Source: Halomonas huangheensis (GTDB lineage Bacteria > Pseudomonadota > Gammaproteobacteria > Pseudomonadales > Halomonadaceae). Taken from it: a stretch of 64,000 nt of DNA. Position 1 is the first letter of the stretch, and each line of letters starts with the position of its first letter. This document shows, in pieces, positions 24,796 through 34,276 of the stretch. A program made the translations under genes and the position numbers. The notes beneath the pieces were generated by a model. It ran no database searches and was not told the origin of the DNA. It saw only the letters and a program-made list of their open reading frames with translations. Location: positions 1,488,001-1,552,000 of the forward strand of contig NZ_CP013106.1 in NCBI RefSeq assembly GCF_001431725.1. Reading direction: 5' to 3'.

Positions 24796-27700
24796 ATGGC
24801 TCGTTCTTCAATCATTGAACCCCGCCGCTGGATTACCTCATCAGTGCTGGTCCTGTTGCTTCTGTTATGCGGAGTCAGTTGGGCTCAGAGCGTTACCGAA
24901 GATGAGTCTCTACCCACGGTCGAGGAGTTGCAGCAGCGCCTCGAGGAGCGCACCGCCAGCGCCGGAGATCCTCCCAGTTCGACAGCCACTCAGGAGATCG
25001 ATCACCTGAAGCAGGCAATCACTGCAGTGGAGAGTCTGGCTGATACCCGACGTCAGCTCGACGACCTGCAAACGCGTATCGAGCAGGCACCCCAGGAACT
25101 TGAGCAGCTTGAGCATGAGTTGCGTGAGAAGCAGGATAGCCAGGATTTCGATATCAGCGAGCTGGAAGGACTGTCTTCGCAGGAACTGGAGCGACGTCTA
25201 CGTGACGCTACGACTTCTCTGCAACGTATTCAGAGCTCTCTGACACGCGTCCAGAGCCAGGTCCTGGGGGCGCAAACCTTACCGGAGCGTGCCCAGAAAT
25301 CCATTGCCGATGCAATGCAGCGCATGGATACCGTTAGTCAGAACATCGAAGAACTTTCGCGACGTGATGTCCCTGAGGATTCTCCACAGCGCATAGCCGC
25401 GTTGGCGGAGCGGCAACTGGCTGAAGCAGAGCTCCATCTCTATCAGCAACAGTTGAACTCCAATACTCGGCTACGAGAGCTTCTGCAGCAACGTTCCGAG
25501 TTACTGCAGTTGGAAGCCGCTCGTGAGGAAGCCTGGGTATCGGCGCTACAGAGCCAGTTTGATCAGTTGCGACGCGAGCAGTCGGAACAGGCGATTGCCG
25601 ACGCCGTTCAGAATGAGCCGCAAGCGATAGCCGAGCACCCGGTGATCAAGAAGGAGCAGGAGGCCAATCGTGAGATGTCGCAGCAACTGCTCAATGCGAC
25701 CAGCCATGCCAACGAGCTCGTTCGTGAGGGCCTGCAGACGCGACGTCAGTTGGAGCGTGTGCGACAAATGCAGCAAGGCCTCAACGACAATATCGAATCG
25801 GTGCGCGGAAGTGTGTTGTTGTCACGGATCCTGCGTGAGCAACGGGAATCCCTGCCGAAGATCGAGGCGCGCAGTGGACTACCCGATGAGATAGCCGATG
25901 TCCGCCTGGCGCAATTCGAACTGGATAGTTATCACGAGCGGCTGCGCTTTCCAGAGCGTCTGGCACGACAGGCGCTCGAGGAAGCGGCTGCTGCAGATGA
26001 GGAATTCAATGAACAAACCGCCGAGGCGCTGGTTGAACCACTGATCCAGCTGTATCGCTCCAGGCGAGACTTGATTGACCAGTTGGACCCCATCTATGGC
26101 GAGATCCTCACGTCTGCCATTGACCTGCAGCTCAATCAGCAGCAACTGGTCAAGGTGGTGCGCGATCTACGCAGTACCATTGATGAGCAGCTGTTCTGGG
26201 TAGCCAACGCGCGGCCTCTCGACCTCAACTGGCTCAGCGACCTGCCGGAGAACCTGGCGACTGAATGGGCTGAAGGCAGTTGGCGCAAGGCTCTGCCCGC
26301 TAACTGGACGAAGCCGGACTCCGGAGCCTGGTTGGCGCTTCCGGTATTGCTGATGGCGGCTCTTCTGGTGCTGCTGCGTCGTCGGATAAAGGCGCGGCTA
26401 TTGGGTATCCACGAGCAGATTGGACGCTTGCGTCACGACACTCAGTTGCATACTCCGCGTGCGATCCTGCTCAACCTACTGTTGGCGGCACCAGCACCGC
26501 TGATGGTGGCAACCTTCGGAATGGTGCTGTATTTCGGCGGGAGCGGGGTTGCGGAGGGAGTGGGTATTTCGCTACTGCAACTGGCGGCCGCCTGGTTGAT
26601 GGTCGCCTGGGCCCGTCGATTGCTTGTCAGCGATGGAGTGGCGCGGCGCCATTTTCATTGGCCGGAAGGCTATGTGCGGACGCTGCGCGGCTGGATGCTG
26701 TGGTTGGGTATCAGTCTGGCACCGGTGTTGTTGATTGCTCCATTGGCGAGGGACGCCGCGCTCACGTTCAATCAGCGCCCGATTGGCCTTGGCATTCTTC
26801 TGGTTGGACTGATTGGCATGTCGATCAGCATGGCCAAGCTGATTCTGGCTCATGTACCGTTCTTCGGGGTCAAGCTGTTTCGTCTGATTCTTGGCCTGGC
26901 CATGGCCATGATTCCGATCGCATTGGCGGGGGCAGTGCTCTATGGCTACGTCTATTCGGCGCTGAGCCTGATCAGTCGTTTTGTCTTTACGCTGTATCTG
27001 TTTTCCTTCTGGATACTTGTCGAGGCTTCGGTGGTCCGCGGGCTGGCAGTGGCTGCCAGGCGCCTGGCATACCGCCGCGCACTTGCGCGACGTCGGGCGC
27101 TGAACAAGGACGACAACGACCGTGGCCTGGATATCGTCGAAGAGCCTCCGCTGGACATGGAGCAGGTCAATCAACAGTCGCTGCGGCTGTCCAAACTGAT
27201 TCTGACCATTGGCTTTGTAGCCTTGATGTATCTGGTCTGGGCCGACTTCCTCGGGGTTCTCGGTTATCTGGATCATGTCGTGTTGGTGGAAGGCGCGATG
27301 GGAGAAGGTGGCGAGGCGCTGGACGGCAATCTCAGCATTGCCGACCTGGTGGTCGCGTTGTTCACGGTTGGCATGACGATGATGCTGGCACGTAACCTGC
27401 CGGGGTTGCTGGAAGTCATGGTGCTGTCACGGCTGGTGCTCAAGCAGGGCAGTGCCTATGCGATCAGCTCGCTACTGTCTTACGTGATCGTGGGGGTTGG
27501 TACGGTCATGGCCCTGTCGACCATGGGCGTCTCCTGGGACAAGTTGCAATGGCTGGTTGCAGCGCTCGGTGTGGGCCTGGGTTTCGGTCTGCAGGAGATC
27601 TTTGCCAACTTCATTTCCGGCTTGATCATCCTCTTCGAGCGTCCGGTGCGCATCGGCGACACCATCACGCTTGGTAACCTGACCGGCACCGTGAGCCGGA

Positions 27701-28248
27701 TCCGCATTCGTGCCACGACGGTGACGGATTTCGATCGCAAGGAAATCATCATCCCCAACAAGACCTTTGTGACTGATCAACTGATCAACTGGTCGCTATC
27801 CGATAGTGTGACCCGGGTGACGCTCAAGTACGGTGTCAGTCATGATGCAGACCGTCGTGTGGTGCATCGCCTACTGGAACAGGCAGCAGCGGATAACAGT
27901 CGTGTGTTGTCCGACCCGCCTCCTGAAATCTTCTTCATGGCCTATACCTCCAGCACCATGGAGTACGAGCTGCGTATCTACGTCAACGCGCTGGGGGATC
28001 GTCTGCTGGCGACCGATGAGTTGAACGGGCAGGTTGGAGACCTGTTTGCCGAACATGGCATTCGCATCGCCTTTGAAAAGCTCGACGTGCACATTCAACG
28101 TGCCGGTCGCGAAAGCTGGGGGACTCCAGTGGGCGCCGCCCGAGAGCTGGACGGGAGCCATCCGCCGCCGGGGGCAGATGGTGACCCCGGCGATGTGGGT
28201 ATCGGTGATGGCGGTGGTGATGGAGGAGGAGACGCAGGCGGCCGCTGA
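24796..28248 (+). CDS. MscK/MscM-type large mechanosensitive channel
   Basis: A 1150-residue channel of the KefA/MscK group, which opens under membrane tension and releases solutes on hypo-osmotic shock. After a signal peptide (SVLVLLLLLCGVSWAQS) comes a periplasmic region of about 480 residues rich in coiled coil. About eleven transmembrane helices follow, and then the MscS domain (NFISGLIILFERPVRIGDTI, then DFDRKEIIIPNKTF) in the last 270 residues. The C-terminal tail is Gly/Asp-rich and disordered (GDPGDVGIGDGGGDGGGDA). MscK and MscM cannot be separated on sequence alone. Such channels would matter for an organism living with salt fluctuation. Confidence 0.9.
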   Translation: MARSSIIEPRRWITSSVLVLLLLLCGVSWAQSVTEDESLPTVEELQQRLEERTASAGDPPSSTATQEIDHLKQAITAVESLADTRRQLDDLQTRIEQAPQELEQLEHELREKQDSQDFDISELEGLSSQELERRLRDATTSLQRIQSSLTRVQSQVLGAQTLPERAQKSIADAMQRMDTVSQNIEELSRRDVPEDSPQRIAALAERQLAEAELHLYQQQLNSNTRLRELLQQRSELLQLEAAREEAWVSALQSQFDQLRREQSEQAIADAVQNEPQAIAEHPVIKKEQEANREMSQQLLNATSHANELVREGLQTRRQLERVRQMQQGLNDNIESVRGSVLLSRILREQRESLPKIEARSGLPDEIADVRLAQFELDSYHERLRFPERLARQALEEAAAADEEFNEQTAEALVEPLIQLYRSRRDLIDQLDPIYGEILTSAIDLQLNQQQLVKVVRDLRSTIDEQLFWVANARPLDLNWLSDLPENLATEWAEGSWRKALPANWTKPDSGAWLALPVLLMAALLVLLRRRIKARLLGIHEQIGRLRHDTQLHTPRAILLNLLLAAPAPLMVATFGMVLYFGGSGVAEGVGISLLQLAAAWLMVAWARRLLVSDGVARRHFHWPEGYVRTLRGWMLWLGISLAPVLLIAPLARDAALTFNQRPIGLGILLVGLIGMSISMAKLILAHVPFFGVKLFRLILGLAMAMIPIALAGAVLYGYVYSALSLISRFVFTLYLFSFWILVEASVVRGLAVAARRLAYRRALARRRALNKDDNDRGLDIVEEPPLDMEQVNQQSLRLSKLILTIGFVALMYLVWADFLGVLGYLDHVVLVEGAMGEGGEALDGNLSIADLVVALFTVGMTMMLARNLPGLLEVMVLSRLVLKQGSAYAISSLLSYVIVGVGTVMALSTMGVSWDKLQWLVAALGVGLGFGLQEIFANFISGLIILFERPVRIGDTITLGNLTGTVSRIRIRATTVTDFDRKEIIIPNKTFVTDQLINWSLSDSVTRVTLKYGVSHDADRRVVHRLLEQAAADNSRVLSDPPPEIFFMAYTSSTMEYELRIYVNALGDRLLATDELNGQVGDLFAEHGIRIAFEKLDVHIQRAGRESWGTPVGAARELDGSHPPPGADGDPGDVGIGDGGGDGGGDAGGR

Positions 28249-28260
28249 GCGGCGGCCTGC
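28234..28260. terminator. Bidirectional terminator-like hairpin
   Basis: GCAGGCGGCCG and CGGCGGCCTGC pair with one mismatch around CTGAG, overlapping the channel gene's stop codon. It lies between two convergent genes that are 37 bases apart and could serve both. Confidence 0.55.
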
Positions 28261-28285
28261 GTAGATACTGCGCAAGCCGTGAGTG

Positions 28286-29044
28286 TCAGCGACGCTGGGC
28301 GTGGAGCAGGAACTCGCGGTTGCCGTCTCCGCCGAGAATCGGACTGTCCTGCCAGTGCTGGATATCCAGTTGGAACTCCGCGCAGCACTGACGGATGCGT
28401 TGTTCCACCTCTGAGTAGCGGCGAGGGTCGGTGACCAGTCCACGGTCATCGACTCCTCCCGGCCCCACTTCGAACTGCGGCTTGACCAGTGAAATCAACG
28501 GAGCACCGCTCGGCAGCAGGGCGGCGATCTCCGGCAGGATCAAGGTCTGAGAAATGAACGAGACGTCCATGACTGCCGCGCCCAATGGGCCCTGTTCGGC
28601 GATGGCGGTAATCAACCGGGGATCTTCGCTCATGGCGCGGGCATTGAGACCTTCCAGACAGGTGATGCGTGGGTCGTCGACAAGTCCGGCATCCAACTGG
28701 CCGTGTCCGACTTCAATGCCGATCACATGGTTGGCGCCGAAGCTTAGCGCGCAGTCGCTGAAGCCGCCGGTGGACTGACCGACATCCAGTACAGTCAGAT
28801 CCTTTAGATCGAGACTCAGGGTATGCAGCACGGCCTCGAGTTTGAGACCGGCGCGCGAGACATAACGCTCTTCTGGATCCTCTTCGACCAGCAGCTCCAG
28901 TTCTTCGGGACACTTCTCACCAGGGCGCGTCAGTACCTTGCCATCGATGGCGCGGCGCACACGGCCATGGCGAATCAGTCGTTGGGCGCGAGTACGCGAA
29001 CGGGCGTGTCCCTGACTGACAAGTAATTGGTCGAGGCGCGGCAT
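28286..29044 (-). CDS. tlyA: TlyA-family rRNA 2'-O-methyltransferase
   Basis: A 252-residue TlyA-family protein. The N-terminal S4 RNA-binding domain covers about residues 3-62 (RLDQLLVSQGHARSRTRAQR). A Rossmann-fold methyltransferase follows, with the SAM motif VLDVGQSTGGFSDCAL near residue 87 and the catalytic lysine/aspartate region KPQFEVG near residue 185. Mycobacterial TlyA methylates 16S C1409 and 23S C1920; many bacterial relatives have only the 23S activity. Some members are annotated as hemolysins, which is probably secondary. The start at 29044 is set by the S4 domain. The gene diverges from the AbrB-family gene by 77 bases. Confidence 0.88.
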   Translation of the reverse strand: MPRLDQLLVSQGHARSRTRAQRLIRHGRVRRAIDGKVLTRPGEKCPEELELLVEEDPEERYVSRAGLKLEAVLHTLSLDLKDLTVLDVGQSTGGFSDCALSFGANHVIGIEVGHGQLDAGLVDDPRITCLEGLNARAMSEDPRLITAIAEQGPLGAAVMDVSFISQTLILPEIAALLPSGAPLISLVKPQFEVGPGGVDDRGLVTDPRRYSEVEQRIRQCCAEFQLDIQHWQDSPILGGDGNREFLLHAQRR

Positions 29045-29121
29045 GACAACATCCTGGGCAGCTGATGGCGGCGCCAGTATGCCATAATGACCAGCCTGCT
29101 CGGGTAATCGAAAGGAAGGAC

Positions 29122-30150
29122 ATGGATCGTCAGCGCTGTTTGTCACTGATACGTTCTCTGGCGCTCGGTGCTGTGGGCGGCGCGTTGTTCTCGCTGACCG
29201 GCCTGCCTCTGGCATGGATGCTCGGGCCACTGGTCGCCAATCTGATCGCCGCCAATCGTGGTATTCCTGTTGAGATTCCTGAGCGAGTGCGCAGTGGGTT
29301 TCTCGGTGTCATGGGATTGGTGCTCGGCAGCCAGGTCACACCGGAACTGGCCGATCAGGTCACTGATTGGGGGCTATCGGCACTGATTCTGATACTCGGT
29401 GTGGCGGCCTCGACCTTCGCCGCTGCCTTCTGGTATCGCAAGCGGGGCTTCGATAGCACCAGTGCGCTGTTTGCTTCTGCTCCTGGTGCCATGACTGCGA
29501 TGATCATCATGGGTGAGGAGAGTGGTGGCGATCCTGCTCGTATTGCCATCGCGCAGTCATTGCGTGTGGTGCTGGTGATTCTGCTGTTGCCACCATTATT
29601 CTGGGCTATGGAGGACCCGGTAACCGCTGTGGGGCAGACGGCGACACAGTTTGCCGGGCTATGGCTGTTGCTGGGGATTGCACCGGCGATCTGGCTGGGA
29701 ACACTGGTGCGTTTGCCGACACCGGCACTGCTTGCACCGCTGCTGTTGGCTGCCGTGTTGTCGGGTTTCGATCTTGCTCACTTCGCCTTGACCGACCATG
29801 CCATGAACGTGGTGTTGTGGGTGTTGGGTAGCTCCATCGGCGCGCGCTTTCGCGGTTTGACCGGCGCAGTCTTTACGCGATACCTGGTCGACGCCAGTGT
29901 TGCCACCGTGATTGCGCTGGCAGTGTTGGCGGTATTCGCCGAGGCGATCCATCAACTGGTGGGAGTGCCACGGGATGTGGCGATGTTGGCGCTGGCGCCG
30001 GGGGGAATTGGCGAGATGGCCATTGTCGCGTTGGCATTGGACCTGGATCCGGTCTTTGTCGCCTTTCACCATCTGCTGCGCATGGTGCTGTTGATGTTCG
30101 CTGCGCCCTTTATGGCGCGCTGGATTCAGCGACGCAAGGCCGCTGAATAG
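29122..30150 (+). CDS. AbrB-family (AbrB duplication) membrane protein
   Basis: A 342-residue integral membrane protein with about ten hydrophobic segments arranged as two similar halves, typical of the AbrB-duplication family (formerly mis-named ammonia monooxygenase). LPLAWMLGPLVANLIAANRG at the start of half one and VPRDVAMLALAPGGIGEMA near the end of half two are characteristic. E. coli AbrB represses aidB by unknown means; a transport role is also possible. AAGGAAGGA precedes the ATG. Confidence 0.85.
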   Translation: MDRQRCLSLIRSLALGAVGGALFSLTGLPLAWMLGPLVANLIAANRGIPVEIPERVRSGFLGVMGLVLGSQVTPELADQVTDWGLSALILILGVAASTFAAAFWYRKRGFDSTSALFASAPGAMTAMIIMGEESGGDPARIAIAQSLRVVLVILLLPPLFWAMEDPVTAVGQTATQFAGLWLLLGIAPAIWLGTLVRLPTPALLAPLLLAAVLSGFDLAHFALTDHAMNVVLWVLGSSIGARFRGLTGAVFTRYLVDASVATVIALAVLAVFAEAIHQLVGVPRDVAMLALAPGGIGEMAIVALALDLDPVFVAFHHLLRMVLLMFAAPFMARWIQRRKAAE

Positions 30151-30181
30151 CGCTCGGTTCTCAGCTTCTTGCTTCCAGCTT

Positions 30182-32209
30182 TCAGCCGCCGGTGGGGTTT
30201 TCGGCCTGAAGATCGGTCGGTGGAATCCGGCTGGCGCCCCAACTGTTGTGCAGTAGGTTGATCACCTCTTCCAGTTCCCGCTCGGTGACTTCGGCGAGTT
30301 CGCCATGCTCGAGAGGGTCGTGGTGGAAGATATACAGGCGTGAAGCGAACTGGGCGAAGGGCAGAGAAGCCTCTCCGAAGCGTTCGCCGTTGCCGGCCGT
30401 ACTGACCTTGACCCCATCACCCCAATCCTGCCCGCTATCGTTGTTGGGGTTGAAGAAGTACACCCTCATTACGCCACTCGGGTCCAGAGCCGAACGCAGA
30501 ATGGTGATGGCATGCCAGCCGATGAAGCGCGCGGCGCTATCGGTGATGGCGATCCCGGCGGGCTGCGGATGAATCAGGGGCTGATTGCCGTTGTAGACGG
30601 GATGGTAGCTGGCATAGAAGTGACGCAGAAAGGTGTCCAGATCGCTGAGCTGGCCAGTGGCGACATCCACGTTGATACGAAAGCCGCGCCCGGCCCACCA
30701 GCCATGAAATTCAGGATTGATCCAGCGATGTGGGTCACCTTCTCGGCCGATACAGCGGCGTCCCATCTCGGCGTAGATACGGTCGAGGTGCGGTACCACC
30801 AGCAACGATACCGGGTCGAGGTCGAGGGGGAGCGTCTTCGCGACGCCGCCGAGGCTTTCCTGTGAGGAGATCGGCTGACCCTCGAAGTGCATGATGAGCT
30901 CATCGTCCCGTGCCGCCCAGGTGACCATCTGCAGCAGATAGTCCGGGTCATTGAAGGACCACATCGATAGCGCGCGGGCCGACTGACAAGTCGGGTTATT
31001 GCCCTGGCCGATACCCAGCGGCAAGCCCAGCACGCAAAGCACTCCCTCCATCAGGCGAGCGCGATGCGAAACACTGTCGCCAAAGGCGGCGAACAACCGT
31101 GCTTCAGACCATTCGGAGAGGGGCAGGCCCAACTGCCGCCATAGACTGGGAGCAATGGGGGGTTGATAGAGGATGCCCCGTTCCAGAGTCAACGCGAGTC
31201 CGTAGGCGGCCTGTGCGGTCTGGGGATGAACCGAGGTACGAATGATGGTGTGGACCAGCTCGTGGTAGCAGAACAGGCAGTCGCGGCCGGTGGCCGACAG
31301 ACCCAGGGCTTCGGCCAGCAACTGGTCGCCGTAGTCGAGTAGGTGACGCAGTAGCACCGGGTGATAGGGCGATACCAGCCCTGTGTCGTGCATAGCACGA
31401 GCGAAGCCAGTAGCCTCGTACTGCAGTGCTCCGGCGTCCATACCGGCCAGTCGTTCACGGTAGACGTCAACTCCCGGGTCTTCGCGGCAGGCCTGAGTAG
31501 GGCCGTACAGCGAACTGACCAGGCGGTCGGCACCCTGACCACTGGTGGCCAGGTCGATGTCGGGGTCGGCCTGACACAAGGCGATCTGAGTGATCATCTG
31601 CTTGACGGGTTCGACCTGAATCGGGCGTTGTTGCAGGATGCGCCAGATTTCCTGGATAAGCTTGTCGATGACGTGCTCATAACCGATGCGTGAGGCGATG
31701 TGTTGGACCAGAAGACGCGGTAACTGCGCAAGGCGCCCCTGTGTCTCTCGCTCTGCTTCGGAGGGAGCTGTAAATAGCAATGACAGATTGAGAGCCATCA
31801 CCTGGGTAAGAAAGTGGTGGGCACTTTCATCACTGATCAAGGTATGGCGATACAGCCCCTTGGCGACGGCCAGCATGCGGAGCTGGCTGAGTGCTTCAAT
31901 AACTACCAGGGTGGCGTCAGCACTCTGCAATGAGCTGTGGCTGAGAGATGGAACCAGAATCTGTGGCAGGGCCCAGTCCGATCCAGCGAAGATTTGCGCT
32001 GACTCGAGCCATTCGGCTCGCTCTTCGATAGCCGCGCATCCACCTTCCTGCATCATCGCGCGTCTGGCGAGGTCGAGTACCTGAGGCACTTTCGCCGGTT
32101 TGGCGAAGTCGGGCGACTCGCTGAGTTGTGTGATGCTGGCATCCAGCTTCTCCAGCAGGCTCTGCAGTCTGTCATTGCCCGCTGTATGCGGGGGATTGGG
32201 GGGAGTCAC
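30182..32209 (-). CDS. Large unknown protein with a possible papain-like active site
   Basis: A 675-residue protein I do not recognise as a named family. It has no signal peptide. The first 330 residues look helical (LARRAMMQEGGCAAIEERAE and similar). In the second half three conserved-looking patches stand out: GIGQGNNPTCQSARALSMW (Gln about 400, Cys about 405), GWHAITILRS (His about 564) and YFFNPNNDSGQDWG (Asn about 585). This Gln-Cys-His-Asn order, with His and Asn about 20 residues apart, fits papain-like peptidases and transglutaminase-fold enzymes. That is inference from pattern only. It lies downstream of an ATP-grasp gene on the same strand, 212 bases apart. Confidence 0.6.
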   Translation of the reverse strand: MTPPNPPHTAGNDRLQSLLEKLDASITQLSESPDFAKPAKVPQVLDLARRAMMQEGGCAAIEERAEWLESAQIFAGSDWALPQILVPSLSHSSLQSADATLVVIEALSQLRMLAVAKGLYRHTLISDESAHHFLTQVMALNLSLLFTAPSEAERETQGRLAQLPRLLVQHIASRIGYEHVIDKLIQEIWRILQQRPIQVEPVKQMITQIALCQADPDIDLATSGQGADRLVSSLYGPTQACREDPGVDVYRERLAGMDAGALQYEATGFARAMHDTGLVSPYHPVLLRHLLDYGDQLLAEALGLSATGRDCLFCYHELVHTIIRTSVHPQTAQAAYGLALTLERGILYQPPIAPSLWRQLGLPLSEWSEARLFAAFGDSVSHRARLMEGVLCVLGLPLGIGQGNNPTCQSARALSMWSFNDPDYLLQMVTWAARDDELIMHFEGQPISSQESLGGVAKTLPLDLDPVSLLVVPHLDRIYAEMGRRCIGREGDPHRWINPEFHGWWAGRGFRINVDVATGQLSDLDTFLRHFYASYHPVYNGNQPLIHPQPAGIAITDSAARFIGWHAITILRSALDPSGVMRVYFFNPNNDSGQDWGDGVKVSTAGNGERFGEASLPFAQFASRLYIFHHDPLEHGELAEVTERELEEVINLLHNSWGASRIPPTDLQAENPTGG

Positions 32210-32344
32210 GCAGGCTCCTTGATCATCAGTTCAATGTCACGACTGTATACGAAGTGCGCAATGCCCGACACTTTCATCTGCTGTTGTCAGGTATTCAGCG
32301 AATCAAGTGCTCAGTACCAGGTATCAGTAACAAGTGCTCAGGAG

Positions 32345-32366
32345 CACAGGGGCTGAAGCCCCTGTG
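32345..32366 (-). terminator. Terminator-like hairpin after the ATP-grasp gene
   Basis: CACAGGGGCT and AGCCCCTGTG form a perfect 10-bp stem. It lies 56 bases past the ATP-grasp stop codon and before the 675-residue gene, which probably separates their transcripts at least partly. Confidence 0.6.
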
Positions 32367-32392
32367 TGACCAGTTTTGAAACCTCAAATACG

Positions 32393-32428
32393 TATTTGGA
32401 CCTCTATACGTATTTGAACCTCTATACG
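32393..32428 (-). repeat. 18-bp tandem repeat at the ATP-grasp 3' end
   Basis: TATTTGRACCTCTATACG occurs at 32393-32410 and 32411-32428, with a diverged third copy just before. The second copy overlaps the last codons and stop of the ATP-grasp gene, so expansion may have altered its C-terminus. Confidence 0.55.
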
Positions 32429-33645
32429 TAGTAGTCGAGCTCTTCCTGTTCTTTCAGCAGGTCACGCAGGGTAACCGCATCATCGCCACGGAAGTACACC
32501 AGTCCCCAGTGTGTACCGAAGGCCGTACGCTTGGTAACGGTCTCTTCAACCGGTGGGGTCAGCTCATGGGATTCAAAGTAGGGGTGGTCCTCCACCTGCT
32601 CGGGAATCTCCAGACGGCTGACGACGCGACGGCGTGGATACACCCCGAAGCAGCCAGCAAAGCCATTGGCATCCACGACTTCACGAGGGAAGAACTCTGC
32701 GACTTCTTCGGCCGTGGCCTTGGGGTCGAAGACCAGCATGCTGGCCTGATAGGCGCTGAACCCATAGACACGCTCCAGCAGTTCGAAGACCTTGAAGCCC
32801 GGTGGACGGTAGGCGACCTCGCCGAAGTACATTTCGCCGTCGCTGGTGACAAAATATTCCGGATGGATCAGGCCGAACTCGATATCAAACGCCTTGATCA
32901 GCTTTTCGATCTGTTCGCGTATCTTGTCGCGGTACCGCTCCAGTTCAGGAGAAGCCGGCACGAACACCGAGTAACCCAGCGACACATATTCGGAGATGTT
33001 GAGGAAGGCGATCTTGCCGTTATGAATCCATGCCTCAACGGCAAATTCCCAGCCATCAAGGTGAGACTCCATCAGTACCGGAAATTCCTCGTCCGGAATG
33101 GCGTCGATCTCGTCGGGGGTGCGAATGACCCGGTGTCCGAGGCAGCCTGCCTTGTCGAAAGCTTTCAGGTGGATGGGATCATTGGGGTCACCGTCCAGCT
33201 TGAGCAGTGTCTGGTTGACGCGCTTGAGGAAACGAATCACATCATCCTTGTCGTGTGCTTCCTCGAAGATACCCACGCGAATGCCGCCCAACTGGGCTCG
33301 GCGCTTCATCAACGCCTTGTCGCGCAGCAGCAGGGACTGGCCGTAAAGGCGAGGGTGATCCAGCAGCACCGAGTTGATGGCACCGGCCCATTCGACGGTT
33401 TCCTCGAACAGCGGAATCGACACGTCGACGCCCATGTCCTTGAGCGTTTCGGCAATTTCCATGGAGCGGTCATTGAGACGCTCGAAGTTCCAGGAAACAA
33501 AGGGAATATTGTGCTGAGTACAGTATTCCTCAGCCCAGTCGGGGGCTACCACTACATAGCGGCGGTCGAATTTCTCGGCGGCCTCTACGGCATTCAGGCT
33601 CCAGCCCAGTAGGGCGATGTAGCCCTTGTTGGGATCCTTTTTCAT
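32422..33645 (-). CDS. ATP-grasp domain enzyme
   Basis: A 407-residue ATP-grasp ligase-like enzyme. The N-terminal part (YIALLGWSLNAVEAAEKFDR) is a Rossmann-like pre-ATP-grasp domain. The central ATP-grasp region shows FPVLMESHLDGWEFAVEAWI and DIEFGLIHPEYFVTSDGEMY, leading to the metal-binding FGEVAYRPPG near residue 275. Members join a carboxylate to an amine or thiol using ATP. The substrates cannot be told from the sequence. It starts with a well-placed ribosome-binding site (GGAGGTACC before ATG) and is followed downstream by the possible papain-like protein. Confidence 0.85.
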   Translation of the reverse strand: MKKDPNKGYIALLGWSLNAVEAAEKFDRRYVVVAPDWAEEYCTQHNIPFVSWNFERLNDRSMEIAETLKDMGVDVSIPLFEETVEWAGAINSVLLDHPRLYGQSLLLRDKALMKRRAQLGGIRVGIFEEAHDKDDVIRFLKRVNQTLLKLDGDPNDPIHLKAFDKAGCLGHRVIRTPDEIDAIPDEEFPVLMESHLDGWEFAVEAWIHNGKIAFLNISEYVSLGYSVFVPASPELERYRDKIREQIEKLIKAFDIEFGLIHPEYFVTSDGEMYFGEVAYRPPGFKVFELLERVYGFSAYQASMLVFDPKATAEEVAEFFPREVVDANGFAGCFGVYPRRRVVSRLEIPEQVEDHPYFESHELTPPVEETVTKRTAFGTHWGLVYFRGDDAVTLRDLLKEQEELDYYV

Positions 33646-33991
33646 GGTGGTACCTCCGGTGGGTAAGGGATGTGGGTCGTGATCTCTCTTTATCGTCTGT
33701 ACTTGATGTGAGGGGGACGGCAGCCCCGGTCTTGCTTGTTGCCGAGCCAGGAAGAAGAACGCCTGGCGAGTAATGAGCGACAGGCGAATGCTCTCTCTAC
33801 CCTACACAACTGCTCAAGGAAACGCATGATTGACCCAGTGTATGCGTGATAGAGCAAAGTATGGAGGCCAAGGGTTGAGGTCGTGGTGCGACCTTGGTAT
33901 AGTGCCCGCCGGCTTGGACAAATCTCTGATTTTCAAGCCGTTCAACAGGCTTCGTCAGCCAATAGCTGGCATGATGTGATAGCCTTGCTGT
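33646..33991. other. Intergenic region upstream of the SRP RNA
   Basis: No gene is supported here. The leader of the ATP-grasp gene runs leftward from it, and the predicted ffs promoter lies at its right end. The reading frame on the minus strand through 33797-34273 crosses the SRP RNA and is not a gene. Confidence 0.5.
33875..33903 (+). promoter_or_regulatory. Predicted sigma70 promoter upstream of ffs
   Basis: TTGAGG (33875-33880) and TATAGT (33898-33903) are separated by exactly 17 bases. Transcription would begin near 33910, about 80 bases before the mature SRP RNA, which would imply 5' processing. A closer promoter is not evident. Confidence 0.45.
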
Positions 33992-34101
33992 GGTGGCCCC
34001 GTCGGTCCTCCCGCAACGCGAAACTGCGAACCCCGCCAGGCCCGGAAGGGAGCAACGGTAGTGGTGGATGCGTGTGCCGGGATGTGGCTGTCGGGGCCGC
34101 C
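33992..34101 (+). ncRNA. ffs: Signal recognition particle 4.5S RNA
   Basis: This roughly 110-base RNA pairs with Ffh to target nascent membrane proteins. The conserved tetraloop/apical region is evident (CAGGCCCGGAAGGGAGCAA), as are TCGGTCCTCCCGCAACGC on the 5' arm and GTGTGCCGGGATGTGGCTG on the 3' arm, closely matching E. coli 4.5S RNA. The ends pair as GGTGGCCCCG with CGGGGCCGCC, closing the long hairpin. A short T-containing stretch follows, which may aid termination. Confidence 0.95.
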
Positions 34102-34276
34102 TCCTTTCTGTAGTATCTCTTTGATTTAGCTGGAAATTTCGCCCCTTTAGCCCGCAAGTGGTACAAGGTGGTGGTACGGTTGTGTCTATTTCCTCCCTCG
34201 TTTCACCGCCATGAGTGCCTTTCTCTCTGGCCTCTGCCGACAACATCACCTCTGCTGAGGAGAGGGAGACCAATAG

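Noticed and set aside
32509..33612. Long antisense frame opposite the ATP-grasp gene
   Set aside because: The minus-strand frame has clear ATP-grasp motifs; the plus-strand frame does not resemble a protein family.
33797..34273. 158-codon minus-strand frame crossing the SRP RNA
   Set aside because: It overlaps an unmistakable 4.5S RNA and has no domain.
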